A DNA stretch of 64,000 nt from contig NC_051088.1 of assembly GCF_901709675.1 (NCBI RefSeq), forward strand, positions 2,962,664-3,026,663. Direction: 5' to 3'. The DNA comes from Syngnathus acus. Taxonomy: Eukaryota > Chordata > Actinopteri > Syngnathiformes > Syngnathidae. The notes beneath the pieces were generated by a model that saw nothing but the letters and a program-made list of their open reading frames with translations, was not told the origin of the DNA and did no database searches. Both the position numbers and the translations under genes were made by a program. Shown piece after piece: positions 1 to 34,942 of this stretch (position 1 is the first letter of the stretch; every line of letters starts with the position of its first letter).

Positions 1-1045
1 GGTCATGTGACAATTATCACCCCTGGCAAAAATTGTAGAATCACCAGTCTCAGGGATGTTCTTTCAGGTTTTTAAATTTGTAGTAAAACTTTCTGGCTTT
101 AAGAAATACTAAAATGTGGTAGTCAGTAACAATTACATTTTAGACCAAGCAAAAGGAAATAAAATATGGGATCATCCTTTAAATTTCTATTGGTACAACT
201 CAAATCGGGGATGCCAAGATTAGTTGACCAATCACGGCGATGCCAACGATCAAAATCGTCGACAATTAATTGGAGCAGTCAATGAATTGTTTATTTATAA
301 ATGTTTTACTTGCTGCTGTACTTTTCTCTCGAAAATGGCTCTTCTCCCACTAATGCCTTGTCTGTGACGCACATGCTCAGTACTGACTGGTAATCAGAGC
401 CCGTAATATAAACAGAAGTATTTTTCATACTTGAGTGACATAGCTAACCCGTGTTAGCAGTCTGACAGTCTGTGCACATTTCACCCAAAATACCTAAATG
501 CAAACCTCCCTTTTATGGCACGTTGTGGATAATGCCTAAAAAAAAAAGAAGCACGTTGTGAACAATGCCTGATATCATATCTGTCGTGTCAGTCGTGTCT
601 CGAAGCTAGCTGTGGTTAACATACAAAGGCTACCATGTGCATCTGATGGAACGCCACACACAATGTCCTGTTCTGGTACGCTAACATGTTGTATCATCAT
701 CCATAGATTACCGAGGCATCAGTCAGCGAACTCACGTTTATTAAAAACCAAAATACAGTTAAAAAACAAAATACAGCACCTTCGATGCAATTCATATGAT
801 ACAACTACTCAAAATACACCCACAAGAAGTGAAAACATAGAGCACACAGCTCTAAAATCAGCAGAAGGACTAAACGCTAATGCTATGAAAACGAGTGCAT
901 AGACACGCAATATTATTAAAGTGAAATACAGTTTATTACTTTTGTGTCATCTCAAGCTTACCACTTTACTGTGTCTGTCGTTTCCATGGATTGAAGGAAC
1001 CGAACCATCAACGAAACGAAGTCTTTCGGCGAATCTTTCTCTATA
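1..1045. other. stat6 intron, no gene recognised
   Basis: No coding similarity found. Positions 23-60 (attatcacccctggc...) look like a decayed DNA-transposon end, but no partner end is visible. A short degenerate duplication (gcacgttgtg followed by aatgcct) occurs at about 519 and 551. Confidence 0.4.
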
Positions 1046-1910
1046 CCAGTGCTTCTCAATAATTTTCTGTGATGCCCCCCCTAGGGAGAAGAAAACATTT
1101 CGCCCCCCCATGTTATTAACATTAAAGAAAACAAAATATAAATAAATAAAAAAAGATCAACTTACAATAAAGAATAACTATTAATAACGTCGTTTTTTAG
1201 TTTGTAACGGAACAGATTCAATGTGCATCACTTTGCCTGAAATTAAAAATAAATTATAATTATTTAAACTATAAACATTCTTGACCAACTGCCATTTTAT
1301 GCTGGAAAAAATACAATAAAATAATAATAAACATACATAATATGAAATTAAATAACAGCAATAAATGATATTCAATTCAAAGTAATCAGCAACATCAACT
1401 CAGGAGCACAATATATAAAATATTTTAACCTCCAAAACAAAAAATGAATAAGACAATTTGTGCTCAAAATGAGGCAGCATAACGGAGACCCATATCCACG
1501 ACTGCAGGTAGTATCAGCTGTTCTGCAATGGTGTGGTTTTTTCTTGCACTGAGCAATTTGGTACGCTGTTTTATATGATGCTTACAGTGCTTGCTGATTG
1601 ACTGAAGTAGCATTCACAAAGTGGGATGATTGTTGGCAATATTCAGCCCGTTTTCGCTGAAAAACCTCAAGCATCTTATCAGCATGATTGGGGTGCAATG
1701 ACTTTAGAAGTGCCACCTTAATTTATTTGGCTTCGTACTGTCCGCTGCCAACATTGTAAGGCACAGTAAACACACCGGTCTTTCCTCGTCTCCCATCGTA
1801 GTCGCACTGAAGCCGAGCGCTACATACGCTTCGTCATATTTCCTTGTCTTAGCTTTCGTGTGACTCTCAATTCTCTTATCTCCGTCTCTCTCTGCCGTTC
1901 TTTTCAATCC
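1046..1910 (-). mobile_element. hAT transposon remnant (ZBED5-like transposase N-terminus)
   Basis: On the - strand a BED-type zinc-finger region reads RKYDEAYVALGFSATTMGDE then ERPVCLLCLTMLAADSTKPN, the N-terminus of a widespread fish hAT transposase family (ZBED5-like). Weaker out-of-frame similarity continues to about 1470 (FSENGLNIANN, HTIAEQLILPAVVDMG). A hAT-like end (cagtgcttctcaataattt) begins near 1047 and is followed by runs of C, as in that family. The catalytic domain and the other terminus are gone; there are several frameshifts. Confidence 0.6.
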
Positions 1911-1973
1911 TGTTCAATATTTTTCCATGGTGTCCCACTGCACTTTTTATCGCCTGCTCTGTGCTGTGTGCGT

Positions 1974-1989
1974 ATTGATTGATTGATTG
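1974..1989 (+). repeat. (ATTG)n flanking LINE-A on the left
   Basis: Four ATTG units directly precede the 5'-truncated LINE. The same motif resumes at its right boundary at 4083. Confidence 0.8.
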
Positions 1990-3135
1990 ACGCCCATCAT
2001 CATGAAGTGCTTTGAGCGGCTTGTCATGGAGCACATCAGATCCATTCTATCCCCCACCATAGACCCCTTCCAGTTTGCGTACCGAGCCAAACGGTCCTCT
2101 GAGGATGCCATCTGCTCGGCCCTCCACTCGGCCCTCACCCACCTGGAGAGTAGGGACTCGTATGTGAGATTGCTGTTTGTGGACTTCAGTTCTGCCTTCA
2201 ACACCATTGTACCACAACGACTCATCTGCAAACTCGCCAAGCTGGGCCTCAGTACCGACCTCTGCAACTGGCTACTAGACTTCCTCAGTCAGAGACCTCA
2301 GGTGGTACGTGTTGGCGACAAGATCTCCGCCAGCATCACGCTGAGCACGGGGGCCCCCCAAGGCTGTGTGCTCAGTCCGCTGCTCTTCACCCTGCTGACG
2401 CATGACTGCGCTGCAACCTACAGCGCCAACCGCATGGTGAAATTTGCTGACGACACGACTCTGGTGGGTCTCATCACCGAGGGCGACGAGACTCAATACA
2501 GGTTGGAGGTTGACCTTCTGACCACGTGGTGCAAGGACAACAACCTCCTGCTGAACGTCAACAAGACCAAGGAGATTGTTGTTGACTTCCGGAAGGGTCA
2601 CACCCGACACCTGCCGCTGACCATCGACGGTGCTGTGGTGGAGAGAGTGAGCAGCACCAGGTTCCTGGGGGTGCACATCAGTGAGGATCTCTCCTGGTCC
2701 ACCAACACCGCATCACTGGCGAAGAAGGCCCAGCGCCGCCTGTACTTCCTGCGGAAACTCAGGCGAGCGTGTGCTCCTCCGGCCGTCATGACTACATTTT
2801 ACCGTGGCACCATTGAGAGCGTCCTCTCCAGTTGTATTGCTGTTTGGGGTGGTAGCTGCTCTGACTACAACATGAAGGCCCTCCAGCGCATAGTGAACAC
2901 GGCTGGTAAGATTATTGGTGCTTCACTCCCCTCCTTGAAGGACATTTACACCTCCCATCTCACCCGCAAGGCGACCACGATTGTGAGTGATGTGAGTCAC
3001 CCCGCTCACTCTTTGTTCGATCTTCTGCCCTCTGGGAAGAGGTACAGGAGCCTGCGCTCCCGCACCACCAGACTCACCAACAGCTTCGTACTCCAGGCTG
3101 TTAGGATCCTGAACTCTCTCCCCCCTTCTGCGTAG
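1987..3135 (+). CDS. LINE-A reverse transcriptase, C-terminal 382 aa
   Basis: An uninterrupted frame covering RT palm and thumb. Motifs: [13 protein letters not shown] (motif A), [14 protein letters not shown] (motif B), [12 protein letters not shown] (catalytic ADD, motif C), [11 protein letters not shown] (motif D), then the C-terminal [13 protein letters not shown] and [20 protein letters not shown], typical of jockey-superfamily fish LINEs. The endonuclease and RT fingers are missing, so it cannot be an active element. The apparent start codon is only the first in-frame ATG after truncation. Confidence 0.88.
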   Translation: MTPIIMKCFERLVMEHIRSILSPTIDPFQFAYRAKRSSEDAICSALHSALTHLESRDSYVRLLFVDFSSAFNTIVPQRLICKLAKLGLSTDLCNWLLDFLSQRPQVVRVGDKISASITLSTGAPQGCVLSPLLFTLLTHDCAATYSANRMVKFADDTTLVGLITEGDETQYRLEVDLLTTWCKDNNLLLNVNKTKEIVVDFRKGHTRHLPLTIDGAVVERVSSTRFLGVHISEDLSWSTNTASLAKKAQRRLYFLRKLRRACAPPAVMTTFYRGTIESVLSSCIAVWGGSCSDYNMKALQRIVNTAGKIIGASLPSLKDIYTSHLTRKATTIVSDVSHPAHSLFDLLPSGKRYRSLRSRTTRLTNSFVLQAVRILNSLPPSA

Positions 3136-4082
3136 CGTCCTGTACTTTTGCGCTATATTCTGACTGTCTGCTGTATGCACACTTGCTCCGTTTTGCTCCT
3201 CTTATTTATTTATTTCAGGGCTGTGGACTCGGTCGGATTTTTGCACCGAGTCCGAGTCCGGCCTCTTGACCACGAGTCCGAGTCCAAGTCCGGCTGTCCA
3301 TTTTTTCTGTTAATTCATGTGACTGCTTAGTCTTTATTCAAGGCTAATTTAGATCAAAATCTAAATAATTACAACAGTTTTGTGATGGCTTTGTCTTTAT
3401 TAAACATATAAACGAATACAATAAACAGATACTTTCAAGTTTTAATCATTAATTACACCATTATAGCTCAGACATTTATCTAAACACAAATAATTAGTGA
3501 CGACCCCACAACTATCGAAACACATCAATGATATAAGCTGGGTGACATAATCGTCCTTGACATTGGTACATAATGTAAACATTAGCCTAAGTGCAACTCA
3601 ACGTGGCCGCATTGATCGTAACTTACGCTCCGTTTCCCCCCCAAATCTAGAGGCAAAACATTGTTCTCTCACTGCTCCCGGGTTCTTCCATCTTGGCTGC
3701 GCGCGGGGCATTTTGGGTCTTGTACGTGCACGCACGCAGGCAGGCGCGGGCGCGCACGCAACAACTAAATTTGTCTTCATAACAAGCAAGCAGGGCTGTG
3801 TACAGTATTCCTACGCGCATTCTCAGCAGCATGATGAAAATAAAATTGAATGTATTTTTTTTATTGTCGGACTCGGTGGACTCGGCCAAAATCAGCACCG
3901 AGTCCGAGTCCGGCAAAAATGCCCGAGTCCGAGTCCCCGAGTCTGAGTCCGAGTCCTGATTTATTTATTGTGTTATTTGTTTATTTATTATTTATTCATC
4001 ACTCTTATTATTCATTGTTTGTGCCTTCTTGTTTTTATTTTGTGTTGTTTGCTTGTATGTATGTCGTGTACTATGTCTTGTC
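1990..4082 (+). mobile_element. LINE-A fragment (L2/CR1/Rex1-type), 5'-truncated, split by a hAT
   Basis: A non-LTR retrotransposon copy cut at the 5' end within the reverse transcriptase. The coding part (1987-3135) is followed by the 3' UTR, which is split by a 743-bp hAT at 3216-3958 and resumes at 3959-4082. The 3' UTR matches the LINE copy at 10336-10620, but the last roughly 95 bp and its gactttgacttt tail are missing, replaced by (ATTG)n. It sits in a stat6 intron. Confidence 0.85.
3216..3958. mobile_element. hAT-type non-autonomous element with perfect 8-bp TSD
   Basis: Starts cagggctgtggactcgg and ends with the inverse-complement type gagtccgagtcctg. Flanked by a perfect 8-bp duplication ATTTATTT (3208-3215 and 3959-3966). 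The ends contain GAGTCC tandem repeats. There is no transposase. The uninterrupted target sequence is seen in the related LINE copy at about 10403-10420. Confidence 0.88.

Positions 4083-4146
<64 letters not shown>
4083..4146 (+). repeat. (ATTG)n microsatellite
   Basis: About 15 ATTG units between the truncated LINE-A 3' end and the pogo-like repeat. Confidence 0.95.
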
Positions 4147-4147
<1 letters not shown>

Positions 4148-4298
4148 GCGATCCAGGGCGCTTGCGCGTGTTGGCTCATATGTTGAGCTCTTGATTTGTG
4201 AAATAAAGAGCCGGTTACCAAACCCACGTCTTGCCTGGTACTTTGGTAAAGCTACAATATAGTTATAGACTAGATCTGTGGAATAATTGGGGCCGCAG

Positions 4299-4341
4299 CT
4301 GATGACGAGGCTGATGACGAGGCTGATGACGAGGCTGACGT
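4299..4341 (+). repeat. 12-bp tandem repeat (gctgatgacgag) x3
   Basis: Three perfect units, followed by a partial gctgacgtcagc that is a CRE-like palindrome. The second locus has a two-unit version at 43027-43050. Confidence 0.85.
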
Positions 4342-4371
4342 CAGCGGCGCACGTAGGTTTTTTTTTTTTTG

Positions 4372-4920
4372 ACACAGAATGAATATTCCGGTGGATTTAA
4401 TGATTTGGAGTGACACGGATGGTTCGTTAAAATTCTTGCTTATATTACATTTATTTGATTTATCTAGTCTGACATCAGCAGCCCACGTAGTCCGACGTCA
4501 ACAGCTGTGTATTTTTCTTTTTTTTTTTACACAGAGGATAAATATTCCGATGGATTTAATGATTTAGAGTGTCACAGATGGTTTGTTAAAATTGCTCTTT
4601 ATATTACATTTATCTGATATATCCAGTTTGACGTTAGCAGCGCACAGTCTTTCCGGCGTCAACAGCCGTGCGTGTGTGTGTGTGTGCGCGTGTGTTTTTT
4701 TTTTTTAAGTGACACAAGATGAAGATTCCGTTGGATTTAAAGATTTGGAGTGGTTTGATAAAATTGTTGTTTATATTGTTATTTCATACATAGTTTATAT
4801 ATTGTTATATGGGCCTCTAGAAAATTTTGAACTGCAACACGCCGCTGACGTCAGACTTGTTTACATAAAGGAGGACGAACTCGATCGATGGCTTTAATGA
4901 TTTGGAGTGACACAGATGGT
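4372..4920 (+). repeat. Diverged tandem module, about 160-180 bp unit
   Basis: Units begin near 4372, 4530 and 4709, with a shorter one at 4885. Each carries gatttaatgatttggagtg or a variant, ttaaaattgttg, a T-rich tract and a tgacgtc motif. The same array occurs at 43118-43345 and 44200-44290. Confidence 0.7.
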
Positions 4921-5205
4921 TTGATAAAGGTGTTATTTATGTTATAGTTATTTGAATAAGTGTTAATGTTACATCAGGCCCGTTATCAGCTTCTCGTTTG
5001 TGTTTACGTATGTCACGTTAGCATACCGTATCGTTAGCCTGTTGTTGCTGGTTCATGTCTATTTTTGGTGTTGGATTTTGTCGAATAAATTTCCCCCAAA
5101 ATGCGACTTATACTCTGGTGCGTCTTATATATGTTTTTTTCCTTCATATTGTGCATTTTATCGCTGATGCGACATGTATTCCGGAGCGACTTTTAGTCCA
5201 GAGTG

Positions 5206-5877
5206 TGAATGTTTGAGCACATGAAATATGTATGCATTGTAAAGCATCTTTGAGTGTCGATAAAAGCACTATATAAATCTGATGCAATATTATTGAATAA
5301 GGTTAACCACTAATGTCCTATCACACATATGAAACACACTAACTTTTGTACACAAGTGATACACATGGCAGCTAGCCAAGCAGCTATTGCAAAACGCTAA
5401 CGCAGAAATCAAATGAAAAATCTTTACTCAGAGCACACTCTTGTCAAACAAACAACGTAACCAGAAGCTCTCAGATTCTCCTCTTGAACTCACAACTGTG
5501 ATCTCAATATTCCACATTTTTTGTCAATTTGTTTATTGATATGCCATAAACTTGTTTCTCATTGTGCCACTCTCTGCTGCCTTATTTCACCAGCGGGGCT
5601 GAATTAAGTTTTCTGAATCTAAATAAAATACACCACACCAATCATAGATCAAACTCCTAACAGTACTTTGGTTGGTGAGTACCAAACTTGTTGGTGAAAA
5701 CCAAACTTGTGCTCATGACTACTGGCTGAAATGAGGTCAAATGAAGTGCACTGATGACATCATATATGATGAACACCAAACATGTTTGAATGTTGTGGAA
5801 AAGTTACCTTTTATTAATTGCTCATCTCCACGAAAATGTAGATAGTTGCCATTCACAGATGCCTCTGTTGATGTCAG
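5206..5877. other. stat6 intron, no feature recognised
   Basis: AT-rich intron with no repeat or coding similarity I can name. A short tgaaccaaacttgt-type duplication is visible near 5670-5710. Confidence 0.5.
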
Positions 5878-30589
<24,712 letters not shown>

Positions 30590-31038
30590 AGAGCTACTCC
30601 AAGGACTTCCGACTGCCTCGTCTTCCCTTTGAGTGACATTCAGAATGTGATAAGAACAAAAGTACTGAGGCTGCATCCTTCTTCAGAACATTTCCTTGGT
30701 GGTTTGTTGATTTTGACGACTTCACGTCTTCACTTTCGCGACACAAGTATTACTGTACACAAATTTTCTCCCTTAAAGAAATATCATGGTAATGAAATGT
30801 ATTTTAAGATGTTTAAGGCAAAAACAATAGTAACTTCAGCATTTACATTTGGATGTATTATTAGTCCATCTTCTGTGGTGACTGCGTATATTAGTCTTTT
30901 AAAATGATTAATGATCAATATTGCTTTTGTGAATTTATTAAGTAAGTCAACTTTGACTCGCACACAATGCCAAATATTAACGCACGTTAACTTTAGCTCA
31001 GACACTGTTTGGAATGCAGACTGGCCGATCACATTAAA
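30590..31038 (+). other. stat6: stat6 3' UTR (extent inferred)
   Basis: AT-rich sequence after the stop, with an ATTAAA variant poly(A) signal at 31033-31038. No canonical AATAAA seen before it. Confidence 0.4.
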
Positions 31039-31310
31039 CGTAATGTTTTGGATATATTTTTAGTATGTGGTCCTCCGTATAGTCGTGTGAAACCCTCAAA
31101 TATCAACAAGCACTTATTTTTCAGTTCCAATGTAAGCAATGTCCTCGTGTCAGCGCCTGTGTACGTTAGCTGACATCTTTGAACGCATTCGGAAATACAC
31201 TCGGAGTTAGCACTGGCTCACGCCAAACATTGGGAAACTTGTTGTTCTGCGTTGTTCAAATTTGCTGTTTGGTTATTGGCAGTGCACCAAAAACCGAGTA
31301 CAGTCTAGTG

Positions 31311-31523
31311 CAGGGGTCACCAACTCCGGTCCTCAAGGGCGCCAATCCAGCCTGTTTTAGATGTATCCCCCCTGCAACACACCTGATTCAAATAATCAGG
31401 ATCGCTATCAGCCTTAATAGAGCTTGCTGATGAGCTGATCATTTGAATCAGGTGTGTTGTTGTAGGGCTGCACCTAAAACAGGCTGGATTGGCGCCCTTG
31501 AGGACCGGAGTTGGTGACCCCTG
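31311..31523. mobile_element. hAT MITE, 213 bp, near-perfect palindrome
   Basis: Ends caggggtcaccaactccggt and accggagttggtgacccctg are perfect inverted repeats; the arms continue (ggcgccaatccagcctgttt / aaacaggctggattggcgcc). The target duplication GTCTAGTG is perfect (31303-31310, 31524-31531). It can fold into one long hairpin. No coding capacity. Confidence 0.93.
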
Positions 31524-31654
31524 GTCTAGTGACTAGACGCTCCGAATAGGGAAATGTGCCAATTTCTGGCTGCGCTCGAAAATTAATGGAAGCAAGTTTG
31601 TTATCAGGCATTTGCAAACGCTTGCTGATGTGCTAATCATTTGAATCGGTTGTA

Positions 31655-32348
31655 CACTTAAATCTCGATTTTACGCGAACTTTGGGGTCCAGAATTTGGG
31701 AATCACGTTAAGCCCCAAAGCGCGTTGTATAGAAAGTTTTTTTTTTTTTTTTTTTTTTTAGAAAGGCATGTTTTTAGGAACCTGAAGGGGTCCTTTTTCA
31801 CGTTAATTTACATCAGGTATGTTGGTGAACAGCCAAAAAGGTCCGTTTGTTGTCCGTCTCCACACACATCGAAGTCTGTTGACATTTTATGAGACGCAAG
31901 ACACAAATGACAATATCAGGCGGATTGACTAAATCATTTTGATGATGTGAATTGTTTGGAAGAGAGAATAAAGCAGCCACTTATTCTACTGTGTCTGGCC
32001 ACGCTCTTTTGAATTGTGAGTGAGTGTGTGGATGAGGTGCTTCCGGGAACTTCCCCCTTTCCGAATCAAAAACAATCCTAGCTATCCCTAACACTGTAAT
32101 AAAGCAGTCATAAAGATCAAATCGCACGATTTCTTCTAATTAAATCCTTTTAAATTGGTCGCAGAAATTCATAAAATCACTAGCGCTAATGTTTACGCGC
32201 TAGTCTCTTAGCTTCGTATGGTCGTTATATCATCCATTTAGATTACCACTTGGAAATGTATTTATGACCAAAAAAAAAAATGGGGTCCATGACCAAACCG
32301 TGTTAGACAGAATCGAAAATCGAAGCGAGTAAAATCGAGATTTAGGTG
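31655..32348. mobile_element. TIR element T3, 694 bp, TA target
   Basis: Left cacttaaatctcgatttta, right taaaatcgagatttaggtg, flanked by TA. Internal tttggggtccagaatttg recurs in a fragment at 44690-44790. No transposase remains. Confidence 0.8.
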
Positions 32349-33480
32349 TATTAGAGTAGGTATACACCTGGGAAAAAAAAAGGCTCAACAGGGGACCGGA
32401 GGACCGGACTTTAAACAAACATGATGCCAATATATCTTGGGCACTGAACAACATGGCACCATGTTGTCTAATTTAGCAGCAAATTGTACCATAAAAATAG
32501 ATATTCAAACAAATACATATACATAAGATGCACTGACTAAATAAATTAAGAAATCTGAACTTTGATTTATAAGCACACACAAGTAGTCCCAAACGTAAGG
32601 GTGTGTAGTTTTTCATTCATTTTAAAAAAAAAACTCTTTTAATTTCAATAATATTCCCCAAAAAATATATTCTGAGACATTCACATGCATTTTTTTTTTT
32701 TATAATCGTCGGTCAGTAGTTGCTAATTATATGACATTGATAATGGCACTGATGCCGAGTTGAAAATTGTACTTTAAATGAACATTCATGACAAATAAAC
32801 AGCGATAAGCAAAAACATTGTACCTCTTATTTGGAGAACTGCTAATGATTTACTGAACTACAGTTCATGTTCAGGTAGAGCACATGAATGGAAATACAAG
32901 CTCAAAGAAAACCAGACAACCTTGATAAAGCAGAAAAACAGATGGGAACAGCTCTCAGTAAAAGAAATGAAAATAACTGGGAAAAAAACATTGAAAATAT
33001 TTCTGTCATGATAAGGCTATCAAATTGTTGTGCTCTTTTCAACTGTCAATAAACAAAGAATGGCAGACAAGAGTTTTAGGATAAATTTGGCAAAGTGAAA
33101 TCCGTGCTCTCCAATTGGGCAGACTTGCCTGTACTGTGATAATAAATGAGACCATGTTGCTGTGTCAACTGCTGCTTTGCATTGCTTCCGTCAGCCAAAG
33201 AGAACACAATTACATCACAGGTGTACATGATTACGGTATTATTACCATCAACAATCCTCAAACCTTGTTATTTAAAAAGAAAAAAAAAAAAAGAAGGCAA
33301 CTTTACACTGTACATTATAAAAAAAGTTAAAGCCTGTTATTGCATCACTGAAATCTGCTCCACCAGCCACGCAGGAAAGGAAACAGCAGAAGCTGGTTCC
33401 ATGTCTGGTCAATGAGCTGATAACAATAATGTGATTAGCCTTTGTTTGTTTTCTTTTGTTTAGACAAATTATGTAGGTCT
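32349..33480. other. Intergenic, nothing recognised
   Basis: AT-rich DNA with several A/T homopolymers. No coding or repeat family supported. Confidence 0.5.
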
Positions 33481-33484
33481 TACC

Positions 33485-33870
33485 TTAAAACCTTTTTCAG
33501 ACAGTTTCGGCGGCAACTTCCGCCTTCGTCAGGGAGTGTCACATGATGGTGTGTGACACGTCTTTTTCAGCTGTTGTTACTATGAGGGCATGACCCACCT
33601 GTCAGATTTGACAGGTGGGTCACGCCCCTTGCTGTCCTCTCGCCGCTCCAAAATGCTGGTCCTGGTGTGTGAGAGCATGAATGCTCCCTCATCTCTGTTC
33701 ATTGTGGATTGTCCATGTTTTCTGATTTCTATAGCCTCCATAATCCAGCGGTGGTGTCGGTTTTCTTCGGTGCGGATGACTCTGGGTTTGTCCCAGTTCA
33801 TGATGTGGTTTTCCCTTTTCCCTCACAATGATCTCTAGCTTCACTGAAGAGTCACTACTGTCCACGTCCA
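33485..33870 (-). mobile_element. Penelope-like element, 3' fragment (GIY-YIG C-terminus)
   Basis: Reads MNWDKPRVIRTEENRHHRWI, MEAIEIRKHGQSTMNRDEGA, FMLSHTRTSIL: the end of the Penelope-like endonuclease region (RWI-EAI-IRK, MNRDEG, LSH). Downstream, ctgacgaaggcggaagttgc lies in its 3' UTR. The RT and GIY-YIG motifs themselves are absent. Confidence 0.7.
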
Positions 33871-34756
33871 TTAAACAGCATGCATCTCCACATTTCTTTT
33901 AAATTATTTTCAACAGAAAAAAAACTGCATTAATAGAGGTTCTTTTTCAAAAGGCTCCAATTATGACAAAGGTGCTGACTGCATTTTATGTACCTGTCCA
34001 ATCATAGTTTTTGAGTGTGATAACCAACAAAAACAAATTTTGCTTTTGGCTAGAAAGAGAAACATTTGGAGAGCCATGCTTTTCATTGGACATCCACAAT
34101 GCCAGCGTACTGTATGCACGTTATGTTCCAAAACGACAAAATGATAAGGCTTCAAATATTGCTCAAGGTAAATTTCTTAATTCATTTTTGGCTTTAAATC
34201 TGTCCAATAAAAAGCATGTATTTCCACATATTGAATTTAAAAAAAAAATAGATAGAAATTATGACGTGCTTTTATGTGTTTTTATATGTATAAAAAGCAC
34301 TCTACAAATAGTTTGATTAATTGACCTTGGGCAGTAATTATTTGTATATGTCATCAACCTTGCTGAAAATAAGTTTGAATGATTTAAAATGACTAAGTAT
34401 GTGCATTTGAACAAAATGAAAGAAATGTAAAACAAGCCTATACACATAGACTGACAAAAATCATGCTGACACATTTTTAAAAAAATGAAATTCCGGTGAA
34501 GTATAATGGGTTCATAAAATTAAGGAAAACATAGCAAAGGGCAAAATTTGGCAGTTGAAAATCGAAGAGCATGCTGAAGTCTCTACTGTAGCTTCATTCC
34601 TAACAACAACAACAAAAAACAAGAAATTGGAAAAAGGTGCCAGTCAAAAGCCTTCATCCTTGTCCTGTAGTCCAAAAGGAAAGAGACCCAGTTCTGCTGT
34701 CATAACAAGGATTGAAATGGAAACTGGTGTTTGATGAGCATCGTTCTCCTACAGCT
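33871..34756. other. Intergenic DNA 3' of mip, nothing recognised
   Basis: AT-rich. It would contain the mip 3' UTR on its right side, but I could not pick a poly(A) signal. Confidence 0.5.
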
Positions 34757-34942
34757 TTATAGGGCCTGCGTCTTCAGCTCCACAGGCTCTCCTCTGGTTT
34801 CCTGCGGGCCCTCGGCCTCAGGGGGCCGAGTGCCCTTCAGTGTGGCGAGCCTCTCGGAGAGGCTGTGCATTCGCGGGAAGAGCATAAAGTCATAGAGCAG
34901 AGCACCAATAGTGCCGCCGATCATAGGCCCCACCCAGTAAAC
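34757..34942 (-). CDS. mip: mip exon 4 and stop
   Basis: 186 nt including TAA; it starts [19 protein letters not shown] (helix 6) followed by the cytoplasmic tail [16 protein letters not shown] and [10 protein letters not shown]. The tail carries the SERL region, known in AQP0 as the calmodulin-binding and phosphorylation segment. Confidence 0.95.
   Translation of the reverse strand, partial: VYWVGPMIGGTIGALLYDFMLFPRMHSLSERLATLKGTRPPEAEGPQETRGEPVELKTQAL

Larger units (their letters stand above)
4147..5205 (+). mobile_element. Tigger/pogo-like non-autonomous element, copy 1 (left end missing)
   Basis: It shares the same module order as 41993-44522: agcgatccagggcgcttg, aataaagagccggttacc, gctgatgacgag repeats, three to four copies of a module around ggatttaatgatttggagtg, then gtcgaataaat and the terminal ggagcgacttttagtcc. 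The end matches the common fish repeat whose terminus reads cggactataagtcgc. The left terminus has been replaced by the LINE-A/(ATTG)n junction. The modules can be read as Asp/Glu-rich peptide (DEDSDGFIDL in the other copy), possibly an old transposase tail. Confidence 0.7.

Noticed and set aside
612-902. 96-codon + strand open frame
   Set aside because: Low-complexity composition and no recognisable domain; lies in stat6 intronic DNA.
1-5877. Upstream stat6 exons
   Set aside because: I searched for sequence resembling the preceding DNA-binding exon (ATILWD-type) and found none; the exon is probably off-window.
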